A DNA stretch of 64,000 nt from Bacteroidaceae bacterium (GTDB lineage: Bacteria; Bacteroidota; Bacteroidia; Bacteroidales; Bacteroidaceae), in assembly GCA_017617315.1 (NCBI GenBank), contig JAFZWM010000034.1, positions 1 to 64,000 of the forward strand, read 5' to 3'. Position numbers and translations under genes: made by a program. Shown here in pieces: positions 44,017 through 54,134 of the stretch. Each line of letters begins with the position of its first letter. Within the stretch, counting starts at the first letter, position 1. The notes beneath the pieces are model-generated. The model worked only from the letters and a program-made list of their open reading frames with translations, had not been told where the DNA came from and searched no databases.

Positions 44017-46782
44017 ATGGAAAAACTATTCTTACTCGATGCCTACGCGCTCATCTACAGAGCCTACTACGCGCTTATACGAACTCCAAGAATAAACTCA
44101 AAAGGGCTGAACACATCGGCAATACTCGGTTTTGTCAACACTCTTGAGTATGTTCTTAATAATGAAAATCCTACGCACATCGGCATCGCCTTCGACCCGA
44201 GCGGAAAGACGTTCCGCCACGAGATGTACGAACCTTACAAGGCTCAAAGAGAGTCAACTCCCGAAGATATAAAACTTTCTGTTCCGATAATAAAGAAGAT
44301 TATCGAGGCTTACAATATTCCTATTCTGGAAGTTACTGGTTTCGAGGCAGATGACGTTATCGGAACGCTTTCGCATCAGGCTGATGAGAAAGGAATCCAG
44401 ACGTTCATGCTCACGCCCGACAAGGACTACGGTCAGCTGGTTACCGAAAACGTGAAGATGTTCCGTCCAAAGCATACCGGCGGCTATGAGATTATGGGCA
44501 TAGAGGAGGTGAAGAAAAAATTCGGCATTGAGAATACCGACCAAGTTATAGACTTCCTCGGACTTATGGGCGATGCGTCCGACAACATTCCGGGATGTCC
44601 GGGTGTTGGCGAAAAGACAGCACAGAAAATCATCGGCGAATTTGGAAGCATCGAAAATCTTCTTAACTGCACCGAACAACTGAAGGGTGCTCTGAAGAAA
44701 AAGGTCGAAGAGAACAAGGAGCTGATTTCGCTTTCGAGAGTTCTCGCCACAATCCGAAAAGATGTTCCGATAACTCTCGACATGGAAAATCTGAAAATCG
44801 CCAAACCGAACGAGGAGGAGTTGAGAAAACTTTTTGAGGAACTCGAATTCAGCAAACTTCTTAACAAGGTTCTGGGGGTTAAGCCTAAGGCGGTCGAAAA
44901 AGGCCCAATTCAGGGCGATTTGTTCGGCGGATTCGCGGCAGACGTTCAAGAAGTAAAAACCGAAAGCAAGCAAACTACACTTTCGGATATAGAGCATAAA
45001 TACATTCTTGTTGACAATCAAGAGATTGAGGATAATCTTTTACGAATTATTTTGTCACAAAAAGAAGTCTGTTTCGACACCGAAACGACCGGAACAGACC
45101 CGATGAACGCCGATATTGTGGGTATGAGCTTCAGTTTTGCCGAAAACGAGGCTTACTACGTTCCGTTGAGCCAAAACAGAGACGAGTCGCAAACGACACT
45201 CAACAAATTCAAGCCGTTCTTCGAAAATGAAGAAATCAGCAAGGTTGGTCAGAACATGAAGTACGACATGCTCGTTCTAATGAACTACGGCATCAAGGTT
45301 AAGGGCAAGATGTTCGACACGATGGTGGCTCATTATGTGATACAACCCGAGTTGCGTCACAACATGGACTACATGGCTTCTACCCTACTCAACTACACCA
45401 CCATTCACATCGAGGAGATTATCGGAGCAAAGGGCAAGAACCAAAAGAACATGCGCGACCTCTCGCCAACCGACGTTTACGAATATGCTTGCGAGGATGC
45501 CGACGTTACTCTGAAACTGAAACACATTCTTGCCGACAAACTGAAGGAGAAGGAATGTGAAGATTTGTTCTACAATATCGAGATGCCTCTCGTGCCTGTT
45601 CTTACAAAGATGGAATACGACGGCGTTTGTCTCGACACCGAATCTTTGAAGGAAAGTGCAAAAAGATTCACCGAGGAACTAATTAATATCGAAAAGGAGA
45701 TAACCGAACTTGCCGGTCAGGAGTTTAACATCTCGTCGCCAAAGCAAGTGGGCGAAATCCTCTTCGACAAGATGAAGATTGTAGAGAAGCCGAAAAAGAC
45801 GAAGACTGGTCAGTACGTCACATCCGAGGAGGTTCTGCAATCGCTCAAAGGCAAGCACAAAATCGTTGAGCGCATTCTCGACTATCGCGGACTGAAGAAG
45901 CTTCTCAGCACATATATCGAGGCTCTCCCGGAACTGATAAATCCGCGCACGGGTAAGATTCATACATCTTTTAATCAGACTGTTACGGTAACGGGCAGAC
46001 TGAGTTCGAGCAATCCTAACCTGCAGAACATTCCTATCCGCGACGACAACGGAAAGGAAATAAGAAAGGCATTCATTCCCGAAGAAGGATGCCAGTTCTT
46101 CTCTGCCGATTACTCGCAGATTGAACTTAGAATAATGGCTCATCTTAGCGGCGATGCCAACATGATTGAGAGCTTTAACGAAGGCCTCGATATCCATGCT
46201 GCTACGGCTGCAAAAATATACAAAAAGGATGTTAGCGAGGTTACAAAGACGGAGCGAAGCAAGTCAAAGACAGCCAACTTCGGAATAATTTACGGCATCA
46301 GCGTGTTTGGTCTTGCCGAGCGTATGATGGTTCCGCGTGCCGAGGCTAAAGAGCTGATTGACGGCTATTTCGCCACCTTCCCGAGCGTTAAGGAGTACAT
46401 GAACAAGAGCATCGAGGTGGCTCGCGAAAAGATGTATACCGAGACAATTTTCAAGCGTCGCTGCTATCTGCCCGACATCAATTCGGGCAACTCTGTTGTT
46501 CGCGGATATGCCGAGCGCAACGCCATAAACGCACCTATCCAAGGTAGCGCAGCCGACATCGTAAAAGTGGCAATGATAAACATTTACAATCGCTTCGAGA
46601 GAGAGGGTATCCGCTCAAAGATGATTCTTCAGGTGCACGACGAACTTAACTTCAGCGTATATCCCGACGAGAAGGAGAAGGTTGAGCAGATTGTAATTGA
46701 GGAGATGGAGAATGCCTATAAGATGAAAGTTCCGTTGAAGGCTGATTGCGGCTGGGGCAAAAACTGGCTGGAGGCACACTAA
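44017..46782 (+). CDS. polA: DNA polymerase I
   Basis: The 921-residue protein has three domains. The 5'-3' exonuclease is at ~1-290 (LLDAYALIYRAYYAL, GFEADDVIGTL, GLMGDASDNIPG). A 3'-5' exonuclease follows at ~325-515, with intact acidic residues (CFDTETTGTDP, GQNMKYDML, YACEDADVT), so proofreading is probably active. The family A polymerase is at ~530-921 (FSADYSQIELRIMAH, RSKSKTANFGIIYGIS, LQVHDELNF). It fills gaps and removes RNA primers. It is divergent from the polyprenyl synthase gene. Confidence 0.96.
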   Translation: MEKLFLLDAYALIYRAYYALIRTPRINSKGLNTSAILGFVNTLEYVLNNENPTHIGIAFDPSGKTFRHEMYEPYKAQRESTPEDIKLSVPIIKKIIEAYNIPILEVTGFEADDVIGTLSHQADEKGIQTFMLTPDKDYGQLVTENVKMFRPKHTGGYEIMGIEEVKKKFGIENTDQVIDFLGLMGDASDNIPGCPGVGEKTAQKIIGEFGSIENLLNCTEQLKGALKKKVEENKELISLSRVLATIRKDVPITLDMENLKIAKPNEEELRKLFEELEFSKLLNKVLGVKPKAVEKGPIQGDLFGGFAADVQEVKTESKQTTLSDIEHKYILVDNQEIEDNLLRIILSQKEVCFDTETTGTDPMNADIVGMSFSFAENEAYYVPLSQNRDESQTTLNKFKPFFENEEISKVGQNMKYDMLVLMNYGIKVKGKMFDTMVAHYVIQPELRHNMDYMASTLLNYTTIHIEEIIGAKGKNQKNMRDLSPTDVYEYACEDADVTLKLKHILADKLKEKECEDLFYNIEMPLVPVLTKMEYDGVCLDTESLKESAKRFTEELINIEKEITELAGQEFNISSPKQVGEILFDKMKIVEKPKKTKTGQYVTSEEVLQSLKGKHKIVERILDYRGLKKLLSTYIEALPELINPRTGKIHTSFNQTVTVTGRLSSSNPNLQNIPIRDDNGKEIRKAFIPEEGCQFFSADYSQIELRIMAHLSGDANMIESFNEGLDIHAATAAKIYKKDVSEVTKTERSKSKTANFGIIYGISVFGLAERMMVPRAEAKELIDGYFATFPSVKEYMNKSIEVAREKMYTETIFKRRCYLPDINSGNSVVRGYAERNAINAPIQGSAADIVKVAMINIYNRFEREGIRSKMILQVHDELNFSVYPDEKEKVEQIVIEEMENAYKMKVPLKADCGWGKNWLEAH

Positions 46783-46818
46783 ATGACACTATCCACCCCC
46801 GAATTCATTATTTTTTAC

Positions 46819-46826
46819 TATTTTTG
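46819..46826 (+). promoter_or_regulatory. -7 element for ychF-lgt
   Basis: TATTTTTG lies 39 bases before the ATG at 46866. Confidence 0.5.
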
Positions 46827-46865
46827 CGAACTGAAATTTTAATTAGAAAATAATAAGACTAAAAT

Positions 46866-47969
46866 ATGGCATTAAAAGCAGGTATTGTAGGACTTCCAAA
46901 CGTGGGAAAGTCTACCCTATTCAACTGTTTGTCAAGTGCTAAGGCACAGGCGGCAAACTTCCCTTTCTGTACCATCGACGCACAACTCGGACAGGTATCT
47001 GTACCAGATGAGCGACTCACAAAGCTGGCTGAACTTGTTCATCCGGGACGCATCGTTCCAGCCACTTGCGAGATTGTTGACATCGCAGGTCTTGTTAAGG
47101 GTGCAAGCAAGGGCGAAGGCCTTGGAAACCAATTCCTTGGCAACATTCGCGAGACTGACGCAATTATCCACGTTCTGCGTTGTTTCGACAACGACAACAT
47201 CGTTCATGTTGACGGAAAGGTGAACCCTGTTCACGACAAGGAAGTTATCGACACCGAACTTCAGCTGAAGGACTTGGAAACTGTTGAGAACAGACTGAAG
47301 AAGGTCGAGAAGATTGCCAAAATAGGTAACGACAAGAATGCCAAAATAGAATACGGAGTGCTTGCTGCATACCAGAAGGCTCTGATGGAAGGCAAGAGCG
47401 CGCGTACCGTCTCTTTCGAGAGCGAGGACGAGCAGGAGATTGCAAAGAATCTCTTCCTTCTTACCTCAAAGCCAGTACTTTACGTCTGCAACGTAGACGA
47501 CAAGAGCGCGGCATCGGGCAACGAATATGTTGAGCAGGTTAAAGAGGCTGTAAAAGATGAGAATGCCGAAATTCTGGTCATCTCGGCTCAGACAGAGGCT
47601 GATATTTCAGAACTCGAGTCGTACGAAGAGAAGCAGATGTTCCTCGAAGACCTCGGCTTGAAACAGTCTGGCTGCGACCGACTTATCAACTCAATCTACC
47701 ACCTTCTGAACCTTCAGACATTCATCACGGCTGGCGAGATGGAGGTTAAGGCTTGGACATTCCACAAGGGCTGGAAAGCTCCTCAATGTGCAGGCGTTAT
47801 CCACACCGACTTCGAGAAGGGATTCATCCGCGCCGAGGTCATCAAGTACGAGGACTACATCAAATACGGAAGCGAGGCTGCCGTTCGCGAGGCTGGAAAG
47901 TTGGGCGTAGAAGGCAAGGAATACGTTGTGCAGGACGGCGACATCATGCACTTCCGCTTCAATGTGTAA
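46866..47969 (+). CDS. ychF: redox-regulated ATPase YchF
   Basis: The 367-residue Obg-family P-loop protein has G1 in [11 protein letters not shown], the G3 region [20 protein letters not shown], and G4 as NVDD in place of the GTPase NKxD, which explains the ATP preference of this group. The C-terminal TGS domain ([35 protein letters not shown]) is complete. It is a translation-associated ATPase that binds ribosomes. lgt starts 12 bp later. Confidence 0.95.
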   Translation: MALKAGIVGLPNVGKSTLFNCLSSAKAQAANFPFCTIDAQLGQVSVPDERLTKLAELVHPGRIVPATCEIVDIAGLVKGASKGEGLGNQFLGNIRETDAIIHVLRCFDNDNIVHVDGKVNPVHDKEVIDTELQLKDLETVENRLKKVEKIAKIGNDKNAKIEYGVLAAYQKALMEGKSARTVSFESEDEQEIAKNLFLLTSKPVLYVCNVDDKSAASGNEYVEQVKEAVKDENAEILVISAQTEADISELESYEEKQMFLEDLGLKQSGCDRLINSIYHLLNLQTFITAGEMEVKAWTFHKGWKAPQCAGVIHTDFEKGFIRAEVIKYEDYIKYGSEAAVREAGKLGVEGKEYVVQDGDIMHFRFNV

Positions 47970-47981
47970 AACTTTGCCGGT

Positions 47982-48875
47982 ATGATGAATCTTCTTTACT
48001 ACATCAGCTGGAATCCCGACGTAGAGGCATTTAACATCGGCTTTTTATCGCTGAGATACTACGCCCTTTGCTGGATTATGGGTCTGGCACTGGGCTACGT
48101 CATAGTACAATGGCTATACAAAAAGCAGGGAATCAAGGACGAACTGTTCGAGCCTCTGTTTATGTACTGCTTCTTTGGCATCCTCATCGGAGCGCGATTG
48201 GGACATTGCCTTTTCTATGACTTCGAATATTTCTCGAACCACCTCATAGAGATGTTTCTGCCAATCCGCGAGGTCTTCGACCCTAACCACGCACAATGGT
48301 TCTTGGGCTGGATTCCATGCACGCACGGCGGCTGCGGATGGCAAGTAATCGGTTTTCAAGGACTTGCAAGCCACGGTGGAACAATCGGCATCATTATTGC
48401 GTTGCTGTTGTATGTAAGATGGTCGAAGCTGAATGTAATGCGCGTGCTCGACAATATCGCGATTGCCACTCCGGTAACGGCATGCTTCATCAGACTGGGC
48501 AACCTTATGAACTCGGAGATTATCGGCTGCCCTACCAATGTGCCTTGGGCGTTCATCTTCCACAGGGTTGATGAAGTGCCGCGCCATCCGGGACAGTTGT
48601 ACGAGGCCATCGCCTACTTCATCATTCTTTTGGTGGGACTTTACCTCTACAAGAAGCACGAAGAAAAGGTTGGCACAGGTTTCTTCTTCGGATTCTGCCT
48701 TGCATCCATCTTCACGTTCCGCTTCTTTGTTGAGTATGTAAAGGAGGTGCAGGAAGATTTCGAGAACGGAATGTTGTTTGACATGGGACAGATTCTGAGC
48801 ATCCCATTCATAATTATCGGATTCTACTGCATGTTTGGCGGCAGCCTTTGCAAGAAATTAGGCGAGAAGAAATAA
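47982..48875 (+). CDS. lgt: prolipoprotein diacylglyceryl transferase
   Basis: The 297-residue inner-membrane protein has seven segments. Family motifs are [18 protein letters not shown] and [12 protein letters not shown], the Lgt signature GRxGNFxN with L for F. It moves diacylglycerol from phosphatidylglycerol to the lipobox Cys of prolipoproteins. Two adjacent ATGs (47982, 47985) are possible starts. It is probably co-transcribed with ychF, and a hairpin follows at 48899-48929. Confidence 0.94.
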   Translation: MMNLLYYISWNPDVEAFNIGFLSLRYYALCWIMGLALGYVIVQWLYKKQGIKDELFEPLFMYCFFGILIGARLGHCLFYDFEYFSNHLIEMFLPIREVFDPNHAQWFLGWIPCTHGGCGWQVIGFQGLASHGGTIGIIIALLLYVRWSKLNVMRVLDNIAIATPVTACFIRLGNLMNSEIIGCPTNVPWAFIFHRVDEVPRHPGQLYEAIAYFIILLVGLYLYKKHEEKVGTGFFFGFCLASIFTFRFFVEYVKEVQEDFENGMLFDMGQILSIPFIIIGFYCMFGGSLCKKLGEKK

Positions 48876-48898
48876 ATATTCTTTACAAAATAAAGTCG

Positions 48899-48929
48899 AG
48901 GGGAAATGGTGTGAAACATCGTTTCCCCT
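48899..48929 (+). terminator. hairpin after lgt
   Basis: AGGGGAAA (48899-48906) pairs with TTTCCCCT (48922-48929); the loop contains GTGAAACATCG. No T tract follows, so its strength as a terminator is unclear. Confidence 0.5.
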
Positions 48930-48932
48930 TAA

Positions 48933-49091
48933 TTGTTTCACAAGAAACAAAAAGTTATAAACACGCTGTTGATAATCAGAAATCGTCTGTCTGTGTGGAT
49001 TTTGGCGGTTATCAACAGAAAATACGGTTGTTTTCCACAGATTTCTGCCTTGTTTTAAACAAAACGGTGGTTTTCAGATGGTTTTTCAACA
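48933..49091. other. candidate replication origin (oriC) with DnaA-box-like cluster
   Basis: Six 9-mers resembling DnaA boxes lie within 137 bp: TTATAAACA (48955-48963), TTATCAACA on the minus strand (48967-48975), AAATCCACA on the minus strand (48994-49002), TTATCAACA (49009-49017), TTTTCCACA (49031-49039, full match to TTWTNCACA) and TTTTCAACA (49083-49091). A degenerate parS-like palindrome, TGTTTCACAAGAAACA, lies at 48934-48949 (14 of 16). The 275-bp gap (48876-49150) has no credible gene. dnaA and dnaN are not adjacent, and gene direction does not switch here, so this remains a candidate. Confidence 0.5.
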
Positions 49092-49150
49092 TCTACGAGG
49101 CGTTTTGCAATAGATACAAAAAGAAATCGGAAAAGTACGTTTAGAAAAAA

Positions 49151-49747
49151 TCAAAAGGCGTATCGTGCGCCGGTAATAAACATTCCCTGATAGCCGTAGC
49201 CTGTTTCGAAGAAGCCTTTCAGCTTGCGGCCGCCAAACTCAAAGCCGAGGGGCATTATCTGATATGCCAGATTAACCTCGTTGCTAACCTCACGCTTGTC
49301 GCCCGGCATCTTAATGAATCCTACATGGTCGAAAGACGGACCGAGGGCAACCTTGGCATAGAAGCTGAAGTGGTCGCGATGTATGGCATTTACTCTGCCG
49401 GCAACCATAAAGGCAAACACGTTACGGTCTTTTTTGTTTAAAACCTCTGGAGAAAACTCCATAACATCGCCTCCAGAATATGAATGGAAAACAAACAATC
49501 CGCCAACCGACAGCCAATGGTTAAAACTGTGCATATATTGTACGGCTATCGGAGTAACACGAACATGGTAATACGGATTGTTATAAAAACCGTCTTCATT
49601 ATAGCCCCAATCCATTACAGGCACATACGGATACGGAGCAATTCCGATGCTGACAGACACTTCGTCTTTAAGTTCCTGAGCCGACAGATTTGTACTCAAG
49701 GCACACACCGCAGCAAGCACGGCAATCATTTTTCTGACTGATTTCAT
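49151..49747 (-). CDS. small outer-membrane beta-barrel-type protein of unknown function
   Basis: The protein has 198 residues from the ATG at 49747. The longer frame to 49783 is rejected because the promoter -7 box lies at 49781-49788. It has a clear signal peptide (MKSVRKMIAVLAAVCALSTNLSAQ) and alternating beta-strand segments (VSVSIGIAPYPYVPV, HYHVRVTPIAVQYMHSF-like, FSFYAKVALGPSFDH). The C-terminus ends in aromatic Phe (ITGARYAF), a feature of outer-membrane barrels. I do not recognise a family. Confidence 0.7.
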   Translation of the reverse strand: MKSVRKMIAVLAAVCALSTNLSAQELKDEVSVSIGIAPYPYVPVMDWGYNEDGFYNNPYYHVRVTPIAVQYMHSFNHWLSVGGLFVFHSYSGGDVMEFSPEVLNKKDRNVFAFMVAGRVNAIHRDHFSFYAKVALGPSFDHVGFIKMPGDKREVSNEVNLAYQIMPLGFEFGGRKLKGFFETGYGYQGMFITGARYAF

Positions 49748-49780
49748 TTTTGCACTAATTCTAAAAATATTAAGTAAACG

Positions 49781-49788
49781 CAAAATTA
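49781..49788 (-). promoter_or_regulatory. -7 element for the small barrel-type protein
   Basis: The minus strand reads TAATTTTG, 33 bases before the ATG at 49747. Confidence 0.55.
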
Positions 49789-49822
49789 TAGAATTTTTAT
49801 TCCCCTAACGAACAAAAAGCAT

Positions 49823-49830
49823 TATTTTTG
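49823..49830 (+). promoter_or_regulatory. -7 element for mutS
   Basis: TATTTTTG lies 32 bases before the mutS ATG at 49863, divergent from the promoter at 49781. Confidence 0.55.
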
Positions 49831-49862
49831 TTGCTCGAATCTAAAAATTAATACAGACAACA

Positions 49863-52478
49863 ATGGCAAGAGAAGATGTGGTAATGACCCCAATGATGAA
49901 GCAGTTCATGGACTTGAAAGACAAGAATCCCGACGCTATACTACTGTTCAGATGCGGCGACTTCTACGAGACATACTGCGAGGATGCCGTAACCACGGCC
50001 GACATCACGGGCATCACTCTCACCAAGCGAAACAACGGCGGAAAGGGCACAGTAATAGAGATGGCAGGCTTTCCGCATCACGCATTGGACACATATCTTC
50101 CCAAGCTGATAAGGGCAGGACACCGCGTTGCCATCTGCGACCAGCTCGAAGACCCTAAGCTGACCAAGAAACTGGTAAAGAGAGGCATTACGGAGCTTGT
50201 TACTCCGGGCGTGGCTATGGGCGACAACGTGCTGAGCTACGACGAGAACAACTTCCTTGCCGCCCTGCATTTCAATAAGAATATCATTGGCATTGCCTTC
50301 CTTGACATATCTACGGGCGAGTTCCTTACAGCCGAAGGCACATCCGACTATATAGACAAGCTTCTGGGTAACTTCTCGCCAAAGGAGGTGCTTTTCAGAC
50401 GCGGATACAAAGAACTGTTCCAGAGTCAGTTCGACTCAAAGCTATACACTTTCGAGATGGACGACTGGGTGTTTACCGAGTCGCAGGCATACGACAAGCT
50501 GATAAAGCATTTCGATACAAAGAACCTTAAAGGATTCGGCATTGAGCACCTGCGCAACGGAATTGTGGCTGCCGGCGCAATATTGCAGTATCTCGAGATG
50601 ACGCAACACACGCAGATTGGCCACATCACGTCAATCACGCGTATTGAGGAGGACAAGTATGTGCGTCTGGACAAGTTCACAATCCGAAGTCTTGAGCTGA
50701 TGAACTCGATGAACGAGGGCGGCAACAGTCTTCTGTCGGTCATAGACCGCACTATTTCGCCCATGGGAGCCCGAATGTTGAAGAGGTGGATAGTATTCCC
50801 ACTCAAGAGCGTTTCGGCCATAAATGAGCGTCTTGACGTTGTCGAATACTTTTTCAGGGAGCCCGACTTCAAGGAGTGCATTACCGACCAGATGCAACTG
50901 GTGGGCGACATAGAACGAATTATATCGAAGGTGGCAACGGGCAGAGTGTCGCCTCGCGAGCTGGTACAGCTAAAGGTGGCCCTGCAAGCCACACAGCCCA
51001 TAAAGACGGCCTGCGAGCACGCCGACAACAGTCGTCTGAAGCGTATTGGCGAGCTGCTGAACGACTGCTCCATCATACGCGAGCGCATAGCCAACGAGGT
51101 GGTAAACGACCCTCCGCTGCTGGTGGCAAAGGGCGGCGTGATTGCCGACGGCGTAAATGCCGAACTCGACGAACTGCGCCGCATAGCCTTCTCGGGCAAG
51201 GACTATCTGCTTCAGATTCAGCAGAGAGAGATTGAGGCAACGGGCATTTCGAGCCTTAAAATAGGCTACAACAACGTGTTCGGCTACTACATCGAGGTGC
51301 GCAACACATACAAGGACAGCGTGCCTTCCGACTGGATTAGAAAGCAGACGCTTGCCAACGCCGAACGATACATCACGCAAGAGCTTAAGGAATACGAGGA
51401 GAAGATTCTGGGGGCTGAGGAGAAGATTCTGGCACTCGAGAGCCGTCTGTTCTCCGAGCTGGTACACGATATTTCGGAATACATCCCTGCCATTCAGGTT
51501 AACGCAACGCAGCTTGCCAACCTCGACTGTCTTCTGTCGTTCTCTACCGTGGCGCAGGAGAACAGATACATACGCCCTGCCATAGACGAGAGTCTGACCA
51601 TCGACATAAAGCAAGGCCGTCATCCCGTAATCGAGAAGCAGCTGCCTCTGGGCGAGAAATACATTGCCAACGACATTCTGCTCGACAGCGACAAGCAGCA
51701 GATTCTCATAATAACAGGCCCTAACATGGGCGGTAAGTCGTCTGTTCTGCGCCAGACTGCCCTCATCACGCTGCTGGCTCAGATTGGATGCTTTGTGCCT
51801 GCCGAGAGCGCACGCATCGGCTTGGTCGACAAGATTTTCACGCGTGTGGGCGCAAGCGACAACATCTCGGTGGGCGAATCAACCTTCATGGTGGAGATGA
51901 GCGAGGCTTCTAACATTCTCAACAACGTTACTCCGCGCTCGCTGGTGCTCTTCGATGAGCTGGGACGAGGCACATCAACCTACGACGGCATCTCGATAGC
52001 ATGGGCTATCGTAGAATATCTGCACGAGAACAAGAAGGGCAACGCGCGCACGCTCTTTGCCACTCACTATCACGAACTTAACGAGATGTGCAAGAGCTTC
52101 AAGCGCATAAAGAACTACAACGTGGCGGTAAAGGAGATTGACAACAAGGTTATCTTCCTGCGCAAGCTTGTAGAGGGCGGAAGCGAACATTCGTTCGGTA
52201 TCCACGTTGCCAAGATGGCCGGAATGCCTAAGCAGATTGTTTCGCGCGCCAACACTATTCTGAAGGAGCTGGAAAGCAAGTATCAGGGCGACGGCAAGGC
52301 CAAGAACATTAGCAAGCCGTCGAAAAACAGTGGCATGCAGCTTAGCTTCTTCCAGCTCGACGACCCTGTGCTCTGCCAAGTGCGCGACGAGATTCTGGGC
52401 ATCGACGTAAACAACCTCACTCCGCTTGAGGCCCTGAACAAGCTTAACGAGATTAAGAAGATTGTAAGAGGGAAATAA
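49863..52478 (+). CDS. mutS: DNA mismatch repair protein MutS
   Basis: The 871-residue protein has the N-terminal mismatch-binding domain with the Phe-x-Glu motif in [14 protein letters not shown]. The connector and lever domains follow. The ATPase has Walker A in [15 protein letters not shown], then [15 protein letters not shown] and Walker B in [16 protein letters not shown]. It starts methyl-independent mismatch repair with MutL. Full length, with no sign of disruption. The four-gene paralogue array begins 67 bp downstream. Confidence 0.96.
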   Translation: MAREDVVMTPMMKQFMDLKDKNPDAILLFRCGDFYETYCEDAVTTADITGITLTKRNNGGKGTVIEMAGFPHHALDTYLPKLIRAGHRVAICDQLEDPKLTKKLVKRGITELVTPGVAMGDNVLSYDENNFLAALHFNKNIIGIAFLDISTGEFLTAEGTSDYIDKLLGNFSPKEVLFRRGYKELFQSQFDSKLYTFEMDDWVFTESQAYDKLIKHFDTKNLKGFGIEHLRNGIVAAGAILQYLEMTQHTQIGHITSITRIEEDKYVRLDKFTIRSLELMNSMNEGGNSLLSVIDRTISPMGARMLKRWIVFPLKSVSAINERLDVVEYFFREPDFKECITDQMQLVGDIERIISKVATGRVSPRELVQLKVALQATQPIKTACEHADNSRLKRIGELLNDCSIIRERIANEVVNDPPLLVAKGGVIADGVNAELDELRRIAFSGKDYLLQIQQREIEATGISSLKIGYNNVFGYYIEVRNTYKDSVPSDWIRKQTLANAERYITQELKEYEEKILGAEEKILALESRLFSELVHDISEYIPAIQVNATQLANLDCLLSFSTVAQENRYIRPAIDESLTIDIKQGRHPVIEKQLPLGEKYIANDILLDSDKQQILIITGPNMGGKSSVLRQTALITLLAQIGCFVPAESARIGLVDKIFTRVGASDNISVGESTFMVEMSEASNILNNVTPRSLVLFDELGRGTSTYDGISIAWAIVEYLHENKKGNARTLFATHYHELNEMCKSFKRIKNYNVAVKEIDNKVIFLRKLVEGGSEHSFGIHVAKMAGMPKQIVSRANTILKELESKYQGDGKAKNISKPSKNSGMQLSFFQLDDPVLCQVRDEILGIDVNNLTPLEALNKLNEIKKIVRGK

Positions 52479-52484
52479 GAACCA

Positions 52485-52528
52485 CTTGCCTTTATCGGAT
52501 TTACGCGACATAATCCGATAAAGGCAAG
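52485..52528. terminator. 17-bp perfect inverted repeat after mutS
   Basis: CTTGCCTTTATCGGATT (52485-52501) pairs perfectly with 52512-52528 around a 10-nt loop. No T tract follows. It separates mutS from the paralogue array and may be a terminator or a recombination-related structure. Confidence 0.6.
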
Positions 52529-52545
52529 AATTAATTTATAATGCC

Positions 52546-52977
52546 ATGGAAATAGAATTTTCGCCCCAAGCCTATCACTACGACTATGAATATCTTATGA
52601 GTAGAATATATCATTTAGGCAAAGAGCTAAATAAATATCTATCAGGCAGATGTTATATAACAGACATGGAACTTGAAAAAGTCACATTCGAGTTTATTAA
52701 TACCGAATTATTCAAATGCAGAGTAAGACCTATATATATGCCAATACATGCATATGAGGCCTTCGTCATGGCACTATTCTTTGAAATTCCAATGCCATTA
52801 GCAGAACTCATCAAGGTTAGCAGAGAAGACACGCCGACATACATCGGCAAGGCTTTGATGAAGGTGCTCGAATCGCAGAACGTACCAACAAAGATACGCA
52901 AGCAGTTCGACAGAGAGCGCTTCATCGCCGATGTGCGCGACTTCTTCGTAAACGTTAAAGGCTGCAAGTTAGATTAG
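52546..52977 (+). CDS. unknown protein, paralogue array member 1
   Basis: The 143-residue protein has no signal peptide, is probably cytoplasmic, and is not recognised as a known family. The first ~70 residues (FSPQAYHYDYEYL, LGKELNKYLSGR, FEFINTELFKCRV) are helical then beta-like and encoded by AT-rich DNA. The last ~50 residues (PTYIGKALMKVLESQNVPT, KIRKQFDRERFIADV, RDFFVNVKGCKLD) are almost identical in all four array members. This copy lacks four residues (DVTK, after PIH) that copies 2 and 3 have. The 63-bp spacer after it is nearly the same as the one after copy 3. Confidence 0.75.
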   Translation: MEIEFSPQAYHYDYEYLMSRIYHLGKELNKYLSGRCYITDMELEKVTFEFINTELFKCRVRPIYMPIHAYEAFVMALFFEIPMPLAELIKVSREDTPTYIGKALMKVLESQNVPTKIRKQFDRERFIADVRDFFVNVKGCKLD

Positions 52978-53040
52978 CAAGAAAACGTTGCTATATCCGA
53001 ATGTATATTTTAGGCACAAATAATTATTTTTCTTTGGGTT
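52978..53040. repeat. duplicated intergenic spacer, copy 1
   Basis: This 63-bp spacer after array member 1 differs from 54135-54197 (after member 3) at only a few positions. It includes GCAAGAAAACGTTGCTATATC and CACAAATAATTATTTTTCTTTG. It shows that a gene-plus-spacer unit was copied. Confidence 0.85.
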
Positions 53041-53487
53041 ATGAAAACAAGTTTTATTTTTCAAGCATACTATTACACACATTATCGTGGTGCAATAGCT
53101 AAAGCAAAACATATAGGCGAAGAGATAAACAAACATCTTTCTAACAGAAGTTACGTTACTGACATAGAACTTGAAGAACTAAATTTTGAATTTATTAATA
53201 CACAAAATATGAAGTGTAGAGTAAAACCGAAATATATGCCGATACATGATGTAACAAAGGCATACGAGGCTTACGTCATGGCTCTTTTCTTCGAGATTCC
53301 AATGCCAGAGACAGAGTTCATCAAGGTAAGCGATGAGGACAGACCGACTTACATCGGCAAGGCTATAATGCAAAAACTCGAATCGCAGAACGTACCAACA
53401 AAGATACGCAAGCAGTTCGACAGAGAGCGTTTCATAGCCGACGTGCGCGACTTCTTCGTAAACGTTAAAGGTTGCAAGTTAGATTAG
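53041..53487 (+). CDS. unknown protein, paralogue array member 2
   Basis: The protein has 148 residues. The N-terminus (FIFQAYYYTHYRGAI, HIGEEINKHLSNRSYVTD) diverges from the other copies. From about PKYMPIHDVTKAYEAYVMALFFEIPMPE onward it is nearly identical to copy 3, also at DNA level. The C-terminal block is shared by all copies. One local difference, AIMQKLES in place of ALMKVLES, marks this copy. The function is unknown. The 203 bp after it are unlike the other spacers and hold a long imperfect hairpin (53610-53675). Confidence 0.75.
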   Translation: MKTSFIFQAYYYTHYRGAIAKAKHIGEEINKHLSNRSYVTDIELEELNFEFINTQNMKCRVKPKYMPIHDVTKAYEAYVMALFFEIPMPETEFIKVSDEDRPTYIGKAIMQKLESQNVPTKIRKQFDRERFIADVRDFFVNVKGCKLD

Positions 53488-53609
53488 TTATTGCACAAAC
53501 AAATACGTACTACAGTCAATAGAAAGATGGCAGATGATAAATCACACATGGGAACATAAGCGTCTCCCTATTGGCAATAAATTGTGGAAATAATATCGTC
53601 TATGAACTA

Positions 53610-53675
53610 AAGACTTAGGACTTTTCTATATCGAGTCAATAAAAAACAAGAACACGGATAGAAGTCCTGAGTCTT
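53610..53675. other. long imperfect hairpin inside the paralogue array
   Basis: AAGACTTAGGACTTTTCTAT (53610-53629) pairs with ATAGAAGTCCTGAGTCTT (53658-53675), with one wobble and a two-base bulge. It lies 16 bp before the start of array member 3 and could be a remnant terminator or a mark of the duplication junction. Confidence 0.6.
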
Positions 53676-53690
53676 AAACCCTTATAAATT

Positions 53691-54134
53691 ATGAGAATAG
53701 ATTTTGCATTTTATGCTTATTACTACATTTACAAAGATTTAATAAAAAAAACAAAACACATAGGCAAAGAACTAAACGAGTACCTATCAAATAGAGATTA
53801 TGTTACTGGCATTGAATTGACAGAACTATCATTTAAGTTTATAAACACACAAAATTTCAAATGTAGAGTTACACCGAGATATATGCCAATACATGATGTA
53901 ACAAAAGCATACGAGGCTTACGTCATGGCTCTTTTCTTCGAAATCCCAATGCCAGAGGCGGAGTTCATCAAGGTAAGCGATGAGGACAGACCGACATACA
54001 TCGGCAAGGCTTTGATGAAGGTGCTCGAATCGCAGAACGTACCAACAAAAATACGCAAGCAGTTCGACAGAGAACGCTTTATCGCCGATGTGCGCGACTT
54101 CTTCGTAAACGTTAAAGGCTGCAAGTTAGATTAG
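53691..54134 (+). CDS. unknown protein, paralogue array member 3
   Basis: The protein has 147 residues. Its divergent N-terminus reads FAFYAYYYIYKDLIKKTKHIGKEL-type sequence and is coded by AT-rich DNA. From PIHDVTKAYEAYVMALFFE it follows copy 2, and its 3' end plus the following 63 bp follow copy 1. It therefore looks like a mosaic of the two. No motif of a known enzyme or DNA-binding fold is visible. Confidence 0.75.
   Translation: MRIDFAFYAYYYIYKDLIKKTKHIGKELNEYLSNRDYVTGIELTELSFKFINTQNFKCRVTPRYMPIHDVTKAYEAYVMALFFEIPMPEAEFIKVSDEDRPTYIGKALMKVLESQNVPTKIRKQFDRERFIADVRDFFVNVKGCKLD

Noticed and set aside
44017..48875. Origin placement at the strand switch near 37.2 kb
   Set aside because: The sdhC-mnmG gap (37097-37313) is AT-rich and divergent but contains no DnaA-box-like 9-mers; the cluster at 48955-49091 is better supported.
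48848..49144. 98-residue plus-strand frame across the lgt downstream region
   Set aside because: It overlaps the lgt end and the DnaA-box cluster, has no family features, and its codons do not resemble its neighbours.
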